64,000 nucleotides of DNA from Lachnospiraceae bacterium JLR.KK008 (GTDB lineage: Bacteria > Bacillota > Clostridia > Lachnospirales > Lachnospiraceae), in NCBI GenBank assembly GCA_037015955.1, contig CP143548.1, positions 1,264,001 through 1,328,000 of the forward strand. Direction: 5' to 3'. This document shows, one piece after another, positions 15,872 through 25,607 of this stretch (the stretch's first letter is position 1; every line of letters begins with the position of its first letter). Made by a program: the position numbers and the translations under genes. The notes beneath the pieces are model-generated. The model was given only the letters and a program-made list of their open reading frames with translations, had not been told where the DNA came from and did not search any database.

Positions 15872-16897
15872 ATGGATTATAAAAGTGCAGGCGTGGATAT
15901 TGAAGCGGGTTATGCCTCCGTGGAATTGATGAAAAAGCATGTACAGGAGACGATGCGTCCGGAAGTGCTTGGAGGTATCGGCGGGTTTTCTGGAGCCTTT
16001 TCCATGGCGGCCTTTCGTGATATGGAGAAGCCTACGCTTGTCTCCGGTACGGACGGAGTCGGAACGAAATTGAAACTGGCGTTTTTGATGGACCGGCATG
16101 ATACGGTCGGCATTGACTGCGTGGCCATGTGTGTCAATGACATCGCATGTGCGGGTGGTGAACCACTGTTTTTCCTGGACTATATTGCGTGTGGCAAAAA
16201 TCATCCGGATCAGATCGCTGATATTGTCAAGGGCGTGGCTGAGGGATGTAAACAGGCGGGAGCGGCGCTGATCGGCGGGGAGACTGCGGAGATGCCGGGA
16301 TTTTATCCGATCAATGAATATGATCTGGCAGGATTCGCGGTCGGCATCGTGGATGAGAAAGACCTGATTACGGGCAGAGATCTGCAACCGGGCGATGTGC
16401 TGATCGGGATTGCTTCGAGCGGCGTACATAGCAATGGGTTTTCACTTGTGCGTAAAGTGTTTACAATGACGAGGGAAAGCCTGGATACTTACTATGATGT
16501 GCTCGGAGAGACGCTTGGAGAGGCGCTTTTGACGCCGACGAAAATTTATGTGAAAGCGCTGAGACAGGTCAGGGAGGCAGGCGTTACGGTCAAAGCGTGC
16601 AGCCATATTACCGGCGGCGGCTTTTATGAAAATATTCCACGTATGCTGACCGACGGTGTGCGGGCGGTAGTGAGAAAAGACAGTTACCAGATTCCGCCCA
16701 TTTTCGGACTGCTGCAAAAGGAAGGCAATCTCGAGGAAGAGATGATGTATCATACATATAATATGGGAATTGGTATGGTGGTAGCCGTGTCACCGGACGA
16801 TGTGGACAAGACGATGGCAGCATTACAGACGGCAGGGGAAACTGTTTACAGGATCGGACAGATAGAGACGGGCGAAAAGGGAGTTGACTTATGCTGA
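15872..16897 (+). CDS. purM: Phosphoribosylformylglycinamidine cyclo-ligase
   Basis: 341 residues, normal for the family. It closes the imidazole ring (FGAM + ATP to AIR). The opening [20 protein letters not shown], the segment [15 protein letters not shown] and [12 protein letters not shown] are PurM signatures. ATG 15872 follows GGAGATAGAAG. It overlaps purN by 7 nt, indicating co-translation. Confidence 0.94.
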   Translation: MDYKSAGVDIEAGYASVELMKKHVQETMRPEVLGGIGGFSGAFSMAAFRDMEKPTLVSGTDGVGTKLKLAFLMDRHDTVGIDCVAMCVNDIACAGGEPLFFLDYIACGKNHPDQIADIVKGVAEGCKQAGAALIGGETAEMPGFYPINEYDLAGFAVGIVDEKDLITGRDLQPGDVLIGIASSGVHSNGFSLVRKVFTMTRESLDTYYDVLGETLGEALLTPTKIYVKALRQVREAGVTVKACSHITGGGFYENIPRMLTDGVRAVVRKDSYQIPPIFGLLQKEGNLEEEMMYHTYNMGIGMVVAVSPDDVDKTMAALQTAGETVYRIGQIETGEKGVDLC

Positions 16898-17517
16898 GGG
16901 TGCTCGTATGTGTCTCCGGCGGCGGCACAAATCTGCAGGCGCTGATCGACAGTGTGGAGAAGCGACAGATTGCGGATGTGCAGATCGTTTCAGTCATCAG
17001 CAACAACAAGGGAGCCTATGCACTGGAGCGTGCGAGAATACATGGTATTCCGGGGCGTTGTATTTCACCGAAAGACTATGCTGACAGGGAAAACTTTAAT
17101 ACCGCATTTTTGCAGGCAGTGGAGGAAGCTGCGCCGGATCTGATCGTACTGGCCGGCTTTCTTGTCGTACTTCCGGAAAGCATGATAAAAAAATACAGAA
17201 ACAGAATTTTGAATATTCATCCATCGCTGATCCCTTCCTTTTGCGGGACGGGTTATTACGGACTGAAAGTGCATGAAAAAGCGTTAGAACGGGGCGTCAA
17301 AGTGGTCGGGGCGACCGTACACTTTGTGGATGAGGGGACGGATACCGGCCCGATCGTGCTGCAGAAGGCAGTTGAGGTACATCCCGGTGATACGCCGCAG
17401 ACATTACAGCGGCGTGTGATGGAGGAAGCCGAGTGGATTCTTCTTCCGAGGGCAGTGGAACTGTTTGCGCAGGGAAAGATCGTTGTCGAGGGCGGCAAGG
17501 CAGTCATACGGGATTGA
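16891..17517 (+). CDS. purN: Phosphoribosylglycinamide formyltransferase
   Basis: 208 residues. It transfers a formyl group from 10-formyl-THF to GAR. Catalytic triad region is visible as [10 protein letters not shown] and the aspartate in [12 protein letters not shown]. The N-terminal [15 protein letters not shown] is the phosphate-binding loop. Its start lies inside the end of purM, with GGGAG about 9 nt upstream of ATG 16891. Confidence 0.93.
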   Translation: MLRVLVCVSGGGTNLQALIDSVEKRQIADVQIVSVISNNKGAYALERARIHGIPGRCISPKDYADRENFNTAFLQAVEEAAPDLIVLAGFLVVLPESMIKKYRNRILNIHPSLIPSFCGTGYYGLKVHEKALERGVKVVGATVHFVDEGTDTGPIVLQKAVEVHPGDTPQTLQRRVMEEAEWILLPRAVELFAQGKIVVEGGKAVIRD

Positions 17518-17534
17518 CAGTTCAGGAGGAAAAG

Positions 17535-18806
17535 ATGAAAGTTTTAATCGTAGGAAGCGGCGGAAGGGAACATGCGATCGCCATGAGTGTGGCCAGGAGT
17601 GCCAGAGTGAGTCAGATCTTTTGTGCGCCGGGGAATGCCGGCATCGGACAGGTTGCGCAGTGTGTGCCGATTGGTCCGATGGAATTTGATAAGCTGGCTG
17701 GGTTTGCCAGAGAGCAGGCGGTCGACCTGGTGATTGTCGGTATGGATGACCCGCTTGTGGGAGGGCTTACCGATGTATTGGAGGAGGCAGGCATCCGGGT
17801 GTTCGGCCCGCGGAAGAATGCGGCTATTTTGGAGGGAAGCAAGGCTTTTTCCAAAGACCTGATGAAGAAATATCATATTCCTACCGCGTCCTATGAAAAT
17901 TTTTGTTCTTCCGAAGAGGCGCTCGCTTATGTGGAAAGGGCCAAATTGCCTGTGGTACTGAAGGCGGATGGGCTTGCACTGGGAAAGGGTGTGCTGATCT
18001 GTAATACTCTGGAAGAGGCCAGAGCAGGGATTCACACGATTATGGAAGAAAAACAGTTTGGAGATGCCGGTAACAGGATCGTCATTGAAGAATTTATGAC
18101 AGGACGGGAAGTGTCGGTTCTTGCCTTTGTAGATGGCAGGACGATCAGGACAATGACATCCGCACAGGATCACAAACGTGCCGGGGATGGAGATACAGGA
18201 TTGAATACCGGCGGTATGGGTACCTTTTCGCCGAGTCCCTTTTATACGGAGGAAGTGGATGCATACTGTAAGAAATATATTTATCAGCCGACGGTGGACG
18301 CTATGGCGGCGGAGGGAAGAACTTTTCAGGGAATTATCTTTTTCGGGCTGATGCTGACGGAAGAAGGACCGAAAGTGCTGGAATACAATGCCCGCTTTGG
18401 AGATCCGGAGGCACAGGTCGTTTTGCCGCGTATGAAAAATGATGTGATAGAAGTGATGGAAGCGTGCATTGACGGCAGGCTGGATGAGATTGATCTGCAG
18501 TTTGAGAATAACGCGGCAGTCTGTGTCGTACTGGCGTCCGGTGGTTATCCGGTTTCCTATGAAAAGGGGTTTCCAATATCCGGGCTGGAATGTTTCGATG
18601 GCAAGGATGATTATTTTTGCTTTCATGCGGGAACGGGCAGAAAAGGCGATCAGATCGTTACGTGCGGAGGACGTGTTCTGGGAGTTACCGCTCTTGGTAA
18701 AGATTTAAAAGAAGCCAGGGAAAAAGCCTATGAGGCTGCCGGCTGGGTTTCTTTTGAAAAGAAATATATGCGTCACGATATTGGAAAGGCAATCGATGAG
18801 GCGTAA
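17535..18806 (+). CDS. purD: Phosphoribosylamine-glycine ligase
   Basis: 423 residues from ATG 17535, which has AGGAGG 5 nt upstream. It makes GAR from phosphoribosylamine, glycine and ATP. Domains: N-terminal Rossmann-like (KVLIVGSGGREHAIAM), ATP-grasp (LPVVLKADGLALGKGV; NTGGMGTFSPSP; EYNARFGDPEAQ) and a C-terminal lobe. Ends the purE-purM-purN-purD cluster; the next gene starts 28 nt later and is unrelated. Confidence 0.94.
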   Translation: MKVLIVGSGGREHAIAMSVARSARVSQIFCAPGNAGIGQVAQCVPIGPMEFDKLAGFAREQAVDLVIVGMDDPLVGGLTDVLEEAGIRVFGPRKNAAILEGSKAFSKDLMKKYHIPTASYENFCSSEEALAYVERAKLPVVLKADGLALGKGVLICNTLEEARAGIHTIMEEKQFGDAGNRIVIEEFMTGREVSVLAFVDGRTIRTMTSAQDHKRAGDGDTGLNTGGMGTFSPSPFYTEEVDAYCKKYIYQPTVDAMAAEGRTFQGIIFFGLMLTEEGPKVLEYNARFGDPEAQVVLPRMKNDVIEVMEACIDGRLDEIDLQFENNAAVCVVLASGGYPVSYEKGFPISGLECFDGKDDYFCFHAGTGRKGDQIVTCGGRVLGVTALGKDLKEAREKAYEAAGWVSFEKKYMRHDIGKAIDEA

Positions 18807-18834
18807 AAAATAAGATTATATGGGGGTGTTTTGT

Positions 18835-19029
18835 GTGGAAAAACGATTTGGGGATTCGGAAAATTATAACAGGCCGGTTACATGTGAAAAATGCGGCGGT
18901 ATTATGATTTTCAAAGGAGTCGGAGAATATCAGTGTGAGGACTGCAGAGCGGTTGACTATGACGATTATGGAAAAGTGCGTCGTTTTCTGGAGGAACATC
19001 CGGGGCAACGGCTTCCGAGGCAGAGATGA
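18835..19029 (+). CDS. YvyF-like flagellar-operon protein, N-terminal part (frameshifted)
   Basis: 64 residues from GTG 18835 (GGGGGTG at 18822-18828 upstream). It carries one zinc-ribbon pair (CEKCGG and CEDC) followed by a helix (DYGKVRRFLEEHPG). After HPG the frame continues as an unrelated basic stretch and stops. In the frame of the next small gene the same DNA reads GATASEAEMSTGVSQKSIRR, which joins smoothly to HPG. The sequence is therefore one gene cut by a single-base shift at CCGGGGCA (19000-19007), one G short of continuity. The family (YvyF/TIGR03826) is linked to flagellar operons. Confidence 0.55.
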   Translation: MEKRFGDSENYNRPVTCEKCGGIMIFKGVGEYQCEDCRAVDYDDYGKVRRFLEEHPGQRLPRQR

Positions 19030-19283
19030 GCACCGGGGTAAGTCAGAAATCGATACGCCGTATGCTGAAGGAAAATAAGCTGGAGATTTCCCAGGATTCC
19101 GCAGCCTTTCTTCGCTGTGAGGTCTGTGGAACCAATATTCGCAGCGGCCGTTTCTGCGCAAAATGTGAACGGGATTATCATGCCAGACTGGAAGATGAGC
19201 AGCGGCGTCAGAAGAAGATTCAGGGATTTGGCAAAGCCGGGGAGGAAGAAGAAGGAGCAAAGCGGTTTAAGCGTAAAAATTAA
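19026..19283 (+). CDS. YvyF-like flagellar-operon protein, C-terminal part (frameshifted)
   Basis: 85 residues. Starts with the helix-turn-helix-like segment TGVSQKSIRRMLKENKLEI, then a second zinc ribbon (CEVCG and CAKCE) and a charged, coiled tail. Together with the upstream fragment it rebuilds a normal two-ribbon YvyF-like protein of about 148 residues. ATG 19026 has only a marginal ribosome site (GAGG at 17019-equivalent spacing of 5 nt), so independent translation is doubtful. Either a real one-base deletion, a sequencing error in the G run, or a -1 ribosomal shift joins the two. Confidence 0.55.
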   Translation: MSTGVSQKSIRRMLKENKLEISQDSAAFLRCEVCGTNIRSGRFCAKCERDYHARLEDEQRRQKKIQGFGKAGEEEEGAKRFKRKN

Positions 19284-19302
19284 GGAAGGATACATTAGAG
19301 AA

Positions 19303-20688
19303 ATGAAGATAGCAGCAGAGAAAACGGGGAGAAAGATCTTATATGGAGCGGCCGGAGTGGTGGCGGCTATGTATATGTTTTTTTCCGGTGCAAATAGCTT
19401 TGTCAGTCATGCGGAAGACATTACCATGAAAAACAATGCAAATGTAAGGAGCAGCGCCAGTACTGACAGCGCCGTAGTGATCGGCGTATCACAGGGGGAT
19501 ACATTTACTGTTCTCGACGAAGTGACAGGAAGCGATGGCAACATATGGTATCAAATATCCGTGAACGGTACGACGGGCTATATCCGTTCTGACCTGGCAG
19601 ACAAGGGTGGAGCGAGCCTGACACAGGAACAGGTAGAGAGGGAAAATTCAACCTCCGAAGTTTCGGCCACTGTGTCAGAGACGAACGTGAAATCTGCTAC
19701 TGCGATCACAAACGCCACAGTACGAAAGGGACCTTCCACTTCTGCGGCAGCAGTCGGGTCTAGTGTGAAATCCGGCGCGCAGGTGACGGTGACAGGAGAG
19801 ACGGTTGGTTCTGACGGGAATACCTGGTATCAGGTTGAGGTGAATGGCAATATTGGTTTCATCCGCTCTGACCTTCTGGACCCGGTTGAAGATTCGGCAG
19901 CGGAGGGAAGCCCGGAGGAAGGCGGGGAAGAGGTGCCCGCAGAAGGAGAAGCCAGTCCGGAAGAGCCGGCAGGGGAGGAAGCCGCGCCGGAAGACTCCGA
20001 AGGTTCCGGAGATGCGATGAAGATTGTCAATATCATATCTTCGCAGAATATTCCCGCAGGTACGGATCTCGATGATATTACGATCGACGCTTCATTTCTT
20101 CAGCAGAATGCGAATGAAGATCTCTATTTATTGCGCATCAAAGACGAAAATGATGAGGAGGATGAGGGAAGCTGGTACCTCTATTCCATCAGCAATCATA
20201 AATTGGAAAAACAGAATATTGGCAGCAGTGGTTCCGGCGGGGGAAATTTTCTGTCCTCATTGGAGGGAAACGGAAAAATTATCCTGATTGCAGCTATCGT
20301 TTTGTTTGTGATCCTGATCCTGGTCTGTGTTGTTCTTGCCGTAAAGCTTCATGAATATCGTGAGGATGATGGATATGACGATGATGACGACGAAGAAGAT
20401 GAGGAAGACGACGAGGATTATGAGGACGACGAGGATGAGGAAGACGACGAGGATTATGAGGACGAGGAAGACGACGAGGATTATGAGGACGAAGACGATG
20501 AAGATGAGCGTCCGGTGAGACGGCGCCGGTGGCGTCCGAAAAATTTCCTGTCCCGTCGTGACGAGGATGAAGATGAGGACGAAGACGACGAGGATTATGA
20601 GGACGAGGACGACGAAGGCGATGAATATCTGGATGATGACGATTTTGAGTTCGAATTTTTAAATATGGATGACAAGGATGATTTTTAA
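19303..20688 (+). CDS. SH3b-domain membrane protein with extreme acidic C-terminal tail
   Basis: 461 residues from ATG 19303 (AAGGAAGGA upstream). A signal/anchor segment (residues 12-30) is followed by two bacterial SH3 domains (about 40-98 and 125-185; NVRSSASTDSAVV and TVRKGPSTSAAAV mark the starts), which usually bind cell-wall peptides. A Pro/Glu/Ala-rich linker (190-235) and a ~90-residue domain precede a second membrane span (about 327-348). The last ~110 residues are mainly Asp and Glu in repeats of DEDYED/DEEDDED, broken by one basic island (PVRRRRWRPKNFLSRR). Topology implies SH3 domains outside and the acidic tail inside. Function unknown. Confidence 0.75.
   Translation: MKIAAEKTGRKILYGAAGVVAAMYMFFSGANSFVSHAEDITMKNNANVRSSASTDSAVVIGVSQGDTFTVLDEVTGSDGNIWYQISVNGTTGYIRSDLADKGGASLTQEQVERENSTSEVSATVSETNVKSATAITNATVRKGPSTSAAAVGSSVKSGAQVTVTGETVGSDGNTWYQVEVNGNIGFIRSDLLDPVEDSAAEGSPEEGGEEVPAEGEASPEEPAGEEAAPEDSEGSGDAMKIVNIISSQNIPAGTDLDDITIDASFLQQNANEDLYLLRIKDENDEEDEGSWYLYSISNHKLEKQNIGSSGSGGGNFLSSLEGNGKIILIAAIVLFVILILVCVVLAVKLHEYREDDGYDDDDDEEDEEDDEDYEDDEDEEDDEDYEDEEDDEDYEDEDDEDERPVRRRRWRPKNFLSRRDEDEDEDEDDEDYEDEDDEGDEYLDDDDFEFEFLNMDDKDDF
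20361..20640 (+). repeat. GAD/GAY codon repeat encoding the acidic tail
   Basis: Short degenerate repeats of the type GAGGACGACGAGGATTAT recur through this stretch and encode D/E/Y blocks of the SH3 protein. Such tracts are prone to length change between strains. Confidence 0.6.
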
Positions 20689-20716
20689 CGGTATTTATAT
20701 GAGCTAAGATGACAGA

Positions 20717-20758
20717 GTCGGTGTCAGCACAGGAGCTGGCACTGACTTGACTTTTTTT
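20717..20758 (+). terminator. Intrinsic terminator after the SH3 gene
   Basis: GTGTCAGC and GCTGGCAC pair (one wobble), extended by GTC/GAC at the base, followed by a T run. The T run also forms part of the next promoter. Confidence 0.75.
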
Positions 20759-20773
20759 ACACTCTGTTATAAT
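20747..20773 (+). promoter_or_regulatory. Promoter of the GntR-clpC operon
   Basis: TTGACT (20747-20752) and TATAAT (20768-20773) with a 15-nt spacer, shorter than optimal, which may allow regulation. It shares bases with the upstream terminator. Confidence 0.5.
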
Positions 20774-20799
20774 ATTCATATAACAGAGGAAGTGATGAA

Positions 20800-21177
20800 A
20801 TGATAATTGAACTGGATTTTAACAGTGACGAAGCATTGTATATTCAACTGAGGAATCAGATCATTCTTGGAATTGCCACGACACGGCTGAAAGAAGGCGA
20901 TACACTTCCTTCTGTGCGCCAGCTCGCAGACATGGTCGGAATCAATATGCACACGGTAAACAAAGCATATACTGTATTGAAGCAGGAAGGGTATGTGAAA
21001 GTAGACAGAAGAAAGGGAGCTATTATTGCCGTGGATATTGATAAAATGCAGGCAGTCAAAGATATGAAAAAGGAGCTGCGGGTGTTGCTGGCCAAAGGAA
21101 GTTGTAAGAATATTTCTCGTCAGGAAGTGCATGCTCTTATAGATGAAATCTATGAAGATTATGGAGGGCTGGGATGA
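20800..21177 (+). CDS. GntR-family (YtrA-type) transcriptional regulator
   Basis: 125 residues. The winged helix (YIQLRNQIILGIATTRLKEG, then LPSVRQLADMVGINMHTV and KAYTVLKQEGYVKV) is the YtrA subgroup of GntR, which has only a short C-terminal helical tail instead of an effector domain. YtrA regulators usually control the genes they are co-transcribed with, often ABC exporters; here the partner is clpC, whose start overlaps the stop by 4 nt. Confidence 0.85.
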   Translation: MIIELDFNSDEALYIQLRNQIILGIATTRLKEGDTLPSVRQLADMVGINMHTVNKAYTVLKQEGYVKVDRRKGAIIAVDIDKMQAVKDMKKELRVLLAKGSCKNISRQEVHALIDEIYEDYGGLG

Positions 21178-23624
21178 TGTCGCAGTATACAAAGAAAGCA
21201 GTCGCTGCGCTCTCATTGGCAAAACAGACAGCAAGAGAGCTGAGACAGAACTATATTGGTACGGAGCATATTCTGTTAGGACTGCTCAGGGAGAATACTG
21301 GTGTAGCCGCCAGGGTGCTTCAGGACAATGGGGTAGAGGAAAAGCAGTTGATCTCCATGATCTATGATCTGATTGCGCCGGGGAATTTTTTGCCTGTGAA
21401 AGAGAGGGACGGTTATACGCCCCGGGCGGAAAAAATCTTGCAGGAGTCGGCAAGACAGGCGATCCGGTTTCGCTCGGAGTCAGTCGGGACGGAGCACATT
21501 TTATTGTCTCTGTTAAAAGAGGGAGACAATGTGGCGGTGAGACTGCTCAATACGCTTGGTATGCAGATACAGAAATTGTATATGGATACTCTTCTCGCGA
21601 TGGGGCAGGACGGTAATCTTTACAAAGAGGATTTAGGTTATAAAGGGAAAAAGAAAAAAGATAAGAACAGTACGACAGAGACTTTAAATCAATATAGCAG
21701 AGATCTGACAGAACTGGCGGGAGAGGGGAAGCTGGATCCGGTTATCGGCAGAGAGACGGAGATTCAGAGAGTGATACAGATTCTGAGTCGCCGTACGAAA
21801 AATAATCCCTGTCTCGTAGGCGAGCCCGGCGTGGGAAAGACTGCGATAGCGGAAGGACTTGCGCTGCATATTGCTGCGGGCGATGTACCGGAGACGATTA
21901 AAAATAAAAGAGTCGTCACACTTGATCTGTCAGGTATGGTGGCGGGCAGCAAGTATCGGGGAGAGTTTGAAGAGCGGATCAAAAAAGTAGTGCGTGAAGT
22001 GACTGAGGACGGGAATATCATTCTGTTTTTGGATGAACTGCACACAATTATTGGCGCAGGAGGCGCCGAAGGGGCCATCGATGCCTCTAATATATTGAAG
22101 CCTTCTCTGGCGCGGGGGGAGCTTCAATTGATTGGAGCCACGACGATCGCGGAATACCGCAAGTATATTGAGAAGGACGCGGCTTTGGAACGGAGATTCC
22201 AGCCGGTGACCGTTGAGGAACCTTCCGTAGAGGAGGCCGTGCGGATTCTAAGCGGTATCTGTGGCAAATATGAGGAACACCACGGCGTTAAAATCACGAA
22301 AGAAGCGATCGAGGCCGCCGTACAGCTCTCCGACAGATATATCAATGACAGGAATCTGCCGGACAAAGCGATCGATCTGATTGATGAGGCGGCAGCGGCG
22401 ATCCGCCTGCGGGATATGCACATGCCGGAAAACCTGAAGACAATGCAGGAAGAAATAGGGAAAATGGATCTGCAGATCGAGCGTTCCATTCGCATAGAAG
22501 CGTACTTGCAGGCAGGGGAAATCCGCAGGAATCAGGAAAAACTGATCAGAAAATATGAAAAGGCAAAGGCGGCTCATGAGCAGAAAATGGCTGACCGGGA
22601 ATTGGCGGTAGGAGAAAATGAAATCGCCGACGTCGTGTCCGTATGGACAAAGATCCCGGTATCCAAGCTGGCAGAGAAAGAAAGCGAGCGTCTGTTGAAA
22701 CTCGAGTCTATTCTCCATAAGCGGGTGATCGGACAGGAGGAAGCGGTAAAAGCTGTGGCGAAAGCCATGCGCAGAGGGCGGGTCGGGTTACAGGATCCCC
22801 ATCGTCCAATCGGCTCCTTTTTGTTTCTCGGTCCTACCGGTGTGGGCAAGACAGAACTGAGCAAAGCGCTGGCGGAAGCGATGTTCGGTTCCGAAGAGGC
22901 GCTGATCCGGGTAGACATGTCGGAGTATATGGAGTCGCATTCCGTCTCTAAGATGATCGGCTCGCCCCCGGGATATGTAGGATTTGACGAAGGGGGACAG
23001 CTCAGCGAAAAGGTGCGGCGCAATCCTTATTCCGTAGTACTTTTTGATGAGATAGAAAAGGCGCATCCGGATGTGTTTAATATATTGCTTCAGGTACTTG
23101 ATGACGGGCATATTACCGATTCCAAGGGCAGGAAAGTCAGCTTTAAAAATACGATATTAATTATGACATCCAATGCAGGCGCGCAGCGGATTATCGAACC
23201 GAAAAGTCTGGGATTTATAGCGGAGACATCGGAAAAGAAAGACTACGAGACAATGAAGGCCAGTGTCATGGAAGAGGTCAAGCGGATGTTTAAGCCGGAG
23301 TTCATCAATCGTATTGACGAGATCATGGTGTTCCATCCCCTGAACAAGGAGAATATGAAAGACGTAGTTTCACTCCTCGTAAAAAATCTGTCGCGGCGAT
23401 GTAAAGAGCAGATGGACATCGGGCTGACGGTAACGCCGGCGCTGAAAGAGCATATTGTTGACAAATATTCTGAGATGAAGATGGGGGCGCGTCCGATGAA
23501 GCGGGCCATTCAGACCGTGATCGAAGATATGCTGGCGGAAGAGATTTTACAGAAGAGAATTGTACCCGGCGACGTGGTAGTAGCCGGATTGAAGAAAAAG
23601 CAGGTCGTTTTTACAGTGAAATAA
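21174..23624 (+). CDS. clpC: ClpC-type AAA+ unfoldase
   Basis: 816 residues. Domain order: two Clp-N repeats ([36 protein letters not shown]), first AAA+ module (Walker [14 protein letters not shown]), a middle region of UVR/coiled type (about 405-450), second AAA+ module (Walker [14 protein letters not shown], then [16 protein letters not shown]) and the ClpB-D2-like C-terminus. It unfolds proteins for ClpP. Typical ClpC operons carry ctsR-mcsA-mcsB; here a GntR regulator takes that place, so control differs from Bacillus. ATG 21174 or 21177 both fit GGAGGG. Confidence 0.9.
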   Translation: MMSQYTKKAVAALSLAKQTARELRQNYIGTEHILLGLLRENTGVAARVLQDNGVEEKQLISMIYDLIAPGNFLPVKERDGYTPRAEKILQESARQAIRFRSESVGTEHILLSLLKEGDNVAVRLLNTLGMQIQKLYMDTLLAMGQDGNLYKEDLGYKGKKKKDKNSTTETLNQYSRDLTELAGEGKLDPVIGRETEIQRVIQILSRRTKNNPCLVGEPGVGKTAIAEGLALHIAAGDVPETIKNKRVVTLDLSGMVAGSKYRGEFEERIKKVVREVTEDGNIILFLDELHTIIGAGGAEGAIDASNILKPSLARGELQLIGATTIAEYRKYIEKDAALERRFQPVTVEEPSVEEAVRILSGICGKYEEHHGVKITKEAIEAAVQLSDRYINDRNLPDKAIDLIDEAAAAIRLRDMHMPENLKTMQEEIGKMDLQIERSIRIEAYLQAGEIRRNQEKLIRKYEKAKAAHEQKMADRELAVGENEIADVVSVWTKIPVSKLAEKESERLLKLESILHKRVIGQEEAVKAVAKAMRRGRVGLQDPHRPIGSFLFLGPTGVGKTELSKALAEAMFGSEEALIRVDMSEYMESHSVSKMIGSPPGYVGFDEGGQLSEKVRRNPYSVVLFDEIEKAHPDVFNILLQVLDDGHITDSKGRKVSFKNTILIMTSNAGAQRIIEPKSLGFIAETSEKKDYETMKASVMEEVKRMFKPEFINRIDEIMVFHPLNKENMKDVVSLLVKNLSRRCKEQMDIGLTVTPALKEHIVDKYSEMKMGARPMKRAIQTVIEDMLAEEILQKRIVPGDVVVAGLKKKQVVFTVK

Positions 23625-23657
23625 TCATAAAATACAAAAGCACAGGAGGAAATAAAA

Positions 23658-24068
23658 ATGGCAGCAGTGGAAGGATTGATTCGTACAGAGAGTGACGGAA
23701 GTCTCAGTTTTGGCAATCACAGTCTGAAGGAAAAAGCCAAAAAAGAAGATTTTGAGCATGGTGGTGACCTGTTTAAAGTAAAGACATATGTCACGATGAC
23801 AAAGCTGGAAAAAAACGGTATGTTTGTTTATGAATCTGTTCCTGGCACGAGTGTGACTCATTTTATGGAAAATGAGAACGGCGTCGCTTTTAATGTGGAA
23901 GGAAAAGAAGATGCACAGTTGACCGTAGGTCTGGAAGATGAAACAGAGTACGAAGTATTTGTCGGAGGCGGAAGCATCGGTAAGATGCGTACCAACTTGG
24001 GAGGCAAGCTCAATATCAGTGTGGAGCTCGCGGGCGCAGGTGAGGTAGCCGTGAAAATCTGCAAATAA
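23658..24068 (+). CDS. Conserved hypothetical protein, beta-rich
   Basis: 136 residues, preceded by AGGAGG. Predicted mostly beta strand (FKVKTYVTMTKLEKNGMFV, EYEVFVGGGSIGKMRTNLGG, ELAGAGEVAVKI). Close relatives are, as I recall, labelled endosialidase in Lachnospiraceae genomes, but I see no glycosidase motif that supports an enzymatic role. It lies between clpC and radA on the same strand with short gaps (33 and 29 nt) and is likely in the same transcript. Confidence 0.6.
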   Translation: MAAVEGLIRTESDGSLSFGNHSLKEKAKKEDFEHGGDLFKVKTYVTMTKLEKNGMFVYESVPGTSVTHFMENENGVAFNVEGKEDAQLTVGLEDETEYEVFVGGGSIGKMRTNLGGKLNISVELAGAGEVAVKICK

Positions 24069-24097
24069 ACGATCGTAAGTTTTGAAGGAACAGGGAT

Positions 24098-25483
24098 ATG
24101 GCGAAAGGAAAAACAGCGACAGTATTTTTCTGTCAGGAGTGCGGGTATGAGTCGTCGAAATGGATGGGACAGTGCCCGGGCTGCAGACAGTGGAATACAT
24201 TCGTGGAAGAGACAGTCTCGACAACTTCAAAGGCAGCGTCAGGCAGTGGAAAGAAGGCTTCTAAGGAAGGACAGGAGCCTTCTTCTTTGTCTGCGATTGT
24301 GATGGAAGAGGAAGAGCGGATGGGCACACATATACAGGAATTGGACCGGGTGCTGGGTGGTGGTATCGTGCCCGGTTCTCTGATTCTGGTAGGTGGTGAT
24401 CCGGGGATTGGAAAGTCCACCTTGCTTCTCCAGGTGTGCAGATATTTGTCAGACGACGGCCGGAAGGTACTTTATATTTCCGGGGAGGAATCTTTGAAGC
24501 AGATCAAGCTCCGTGCCATGCGCATCGGTGAGTTTACGGATGATCTGCTGCTACTTTGCGAGACGAATCTGGCAGTCATTGAGGAGATCATCGCCAGACA
24601 AAAGCCGGCGGCGGTTGTGATCGATTCCATTCAGACGATGTACCGGGATGAAGTGTCAGCGGCGCCAGGCAGTGTGTCACAGGTCAGGGAGGCTACGGGA
24701 ATTTTGCTGCGTCTGGCAAAGGATATGGGGATTTCCGTCTTTATCGTAGGTCACGTGACAAAGGAAGGAACAGTGGCCGGTCCCAGAGTGCTGGAACATA
24801 TGGTAGATACGGTACTCTATTTTGAGGGAGACCGGCATGCCTCTTATCGAATCCTGCGGGGCGTAAAGAATCGGTTCGGTTCCACCAATGAAATCGGTGT
24901 GTTTGAGATGCGGCAAAGCGGTCTGACTGAGGTGGCGAATGCCTCGGAATTTATGTTAAATGGCAGGCCGCAGGGAGCCAGCGGCAGTGTGGTTGTCTGC
25001 TCAATGGAGGGAACAAGACCAATCCTCCTGGAGATTCAGGCGCTCGTATGCAGGAGCAATTTCGGTATCCCGAAAAGACAGGCGACGGGCACCGATTTTA
25101 ACCGGGTAGGCCTCTTGATGGCAGTTCTGGAAAAAAGGGTTGGTCTGCCGATGTCGAACTGCGATGCCTATGTGAACATTGCCGGGGGGATTCGGATGAT
25201 GGAGCCAGCGATTGATCTGGGTATTGCCATGGCAGTCGTGTCCAGTTTTCAAAACAAGCCGGTCAACGAGAAAACCGTCGTATTTGGAGAGATCGGATTA
25301 AGCGGCGAGGTGCGCTCCGTGAGCATGGCGGAACAGCGCATCACAGAGTCAGCCAAGCTCGGGTTCACGGAATGTATCCTGCCCAGATCGGCGGAAGAAA
25401 CATTGCGCGCTTCCGGGAGTATACCAAAAGAGATCACGCTCAAAGGCGTCTCCAGTGTCCAGGAGGCAATTCGGCTGATGTAA
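24098..25483 (+). CDS. radA: DNA repair protein RadA
   Basis: 461 residues. N-terminal zinc finger (C12, C15, C26, C29), RecA-like ATPase with Walker A GGDPGIGKST near residues 99-108, the RadA-specific KNRFG motif (VKNRFGSTNEIGVFEM) and a C-terminal Lon-protease-like domain (GGIRMMEPAIDLGIAMAVVSS). It drives branch migration in recombination and repair. clpC-radA adjacency is common in Firmicutes. Confidence 0.95.
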   Translation: MAKGKTATVFFCQECGYESSKWMGQCPGCRQWNTFVEETVSTTSKAASGSGKKASKEGQEPSSLSAIVMEEEERMGTHIQELDRVLGGGIVPGSLILVGGDPGIGKSTLLLQVCRYLSDDGRKVLYISGEESLKQIKLRAMRIGEFTDDLLLLCETNLAVIEEIIARQKPAAVVIDSIQTMYRDEVSAAPGSVSQVREATGILLRLAKDMGISVFIVGHVTKEGTVAGPRVLEHMVDTVLYFEGDRHASYRILRGVKNRFGSTNEIGVFEMRQSGLTEVANASEFMLNGRPQGASGSVVVCSMEGTRPILLEIQALVCRSNFGIPKRQATGTDFNRVGLLMAVLEKRVGLPMSNCDAYVNIAGGIRMMEPAIDLGIAMAVVSSFQNKPVNEKTVVFGEIGLSGEVRSVSMAEQRITESAKLGFTECILPRSAEETLRASGSIPKEITLKGVSSVQEAIRLM

Positions 25484-25484
25484 C

Positions 25485-25513
25485 TTGCTGGCGGAACACT
25501 TATGTGGTATACT
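25485..25513 (+). promoter_or_regulatory. Promoter of the membrane protein gene at 25608
   Basis: TTGCTG (25485-25490) and TATACT (25508-25513), spacer 17 nt. It starts right after the radA stop codon. Confidence 0.45.
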
Positions 25514-25607
25514 TATGCACGACAGCAATGAGCACTGCGGGTGCAGAACAGCGGCGTGCTGCACTGTCATTTGCTGTAGCGCATAGTAAAGAAGAGGGGG
25601 AACAGGT

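Noticed and set aside
17544-18626. 360-residue minus-strand frame in purD
   Set aside because: Antisense shadow of a well-supported gene.
20361-20640. Possible CRISPR-like repeat array
   Set aside because: The repeats are short, in-frame and without unique spacers; they are coding.
20294-20779. Minus-strand frame with HNPRRLPHP-type repeats
   Set aside because: It is the complement of the GAD/GAY repeats that encode the acidic tail, not a repeat protein.
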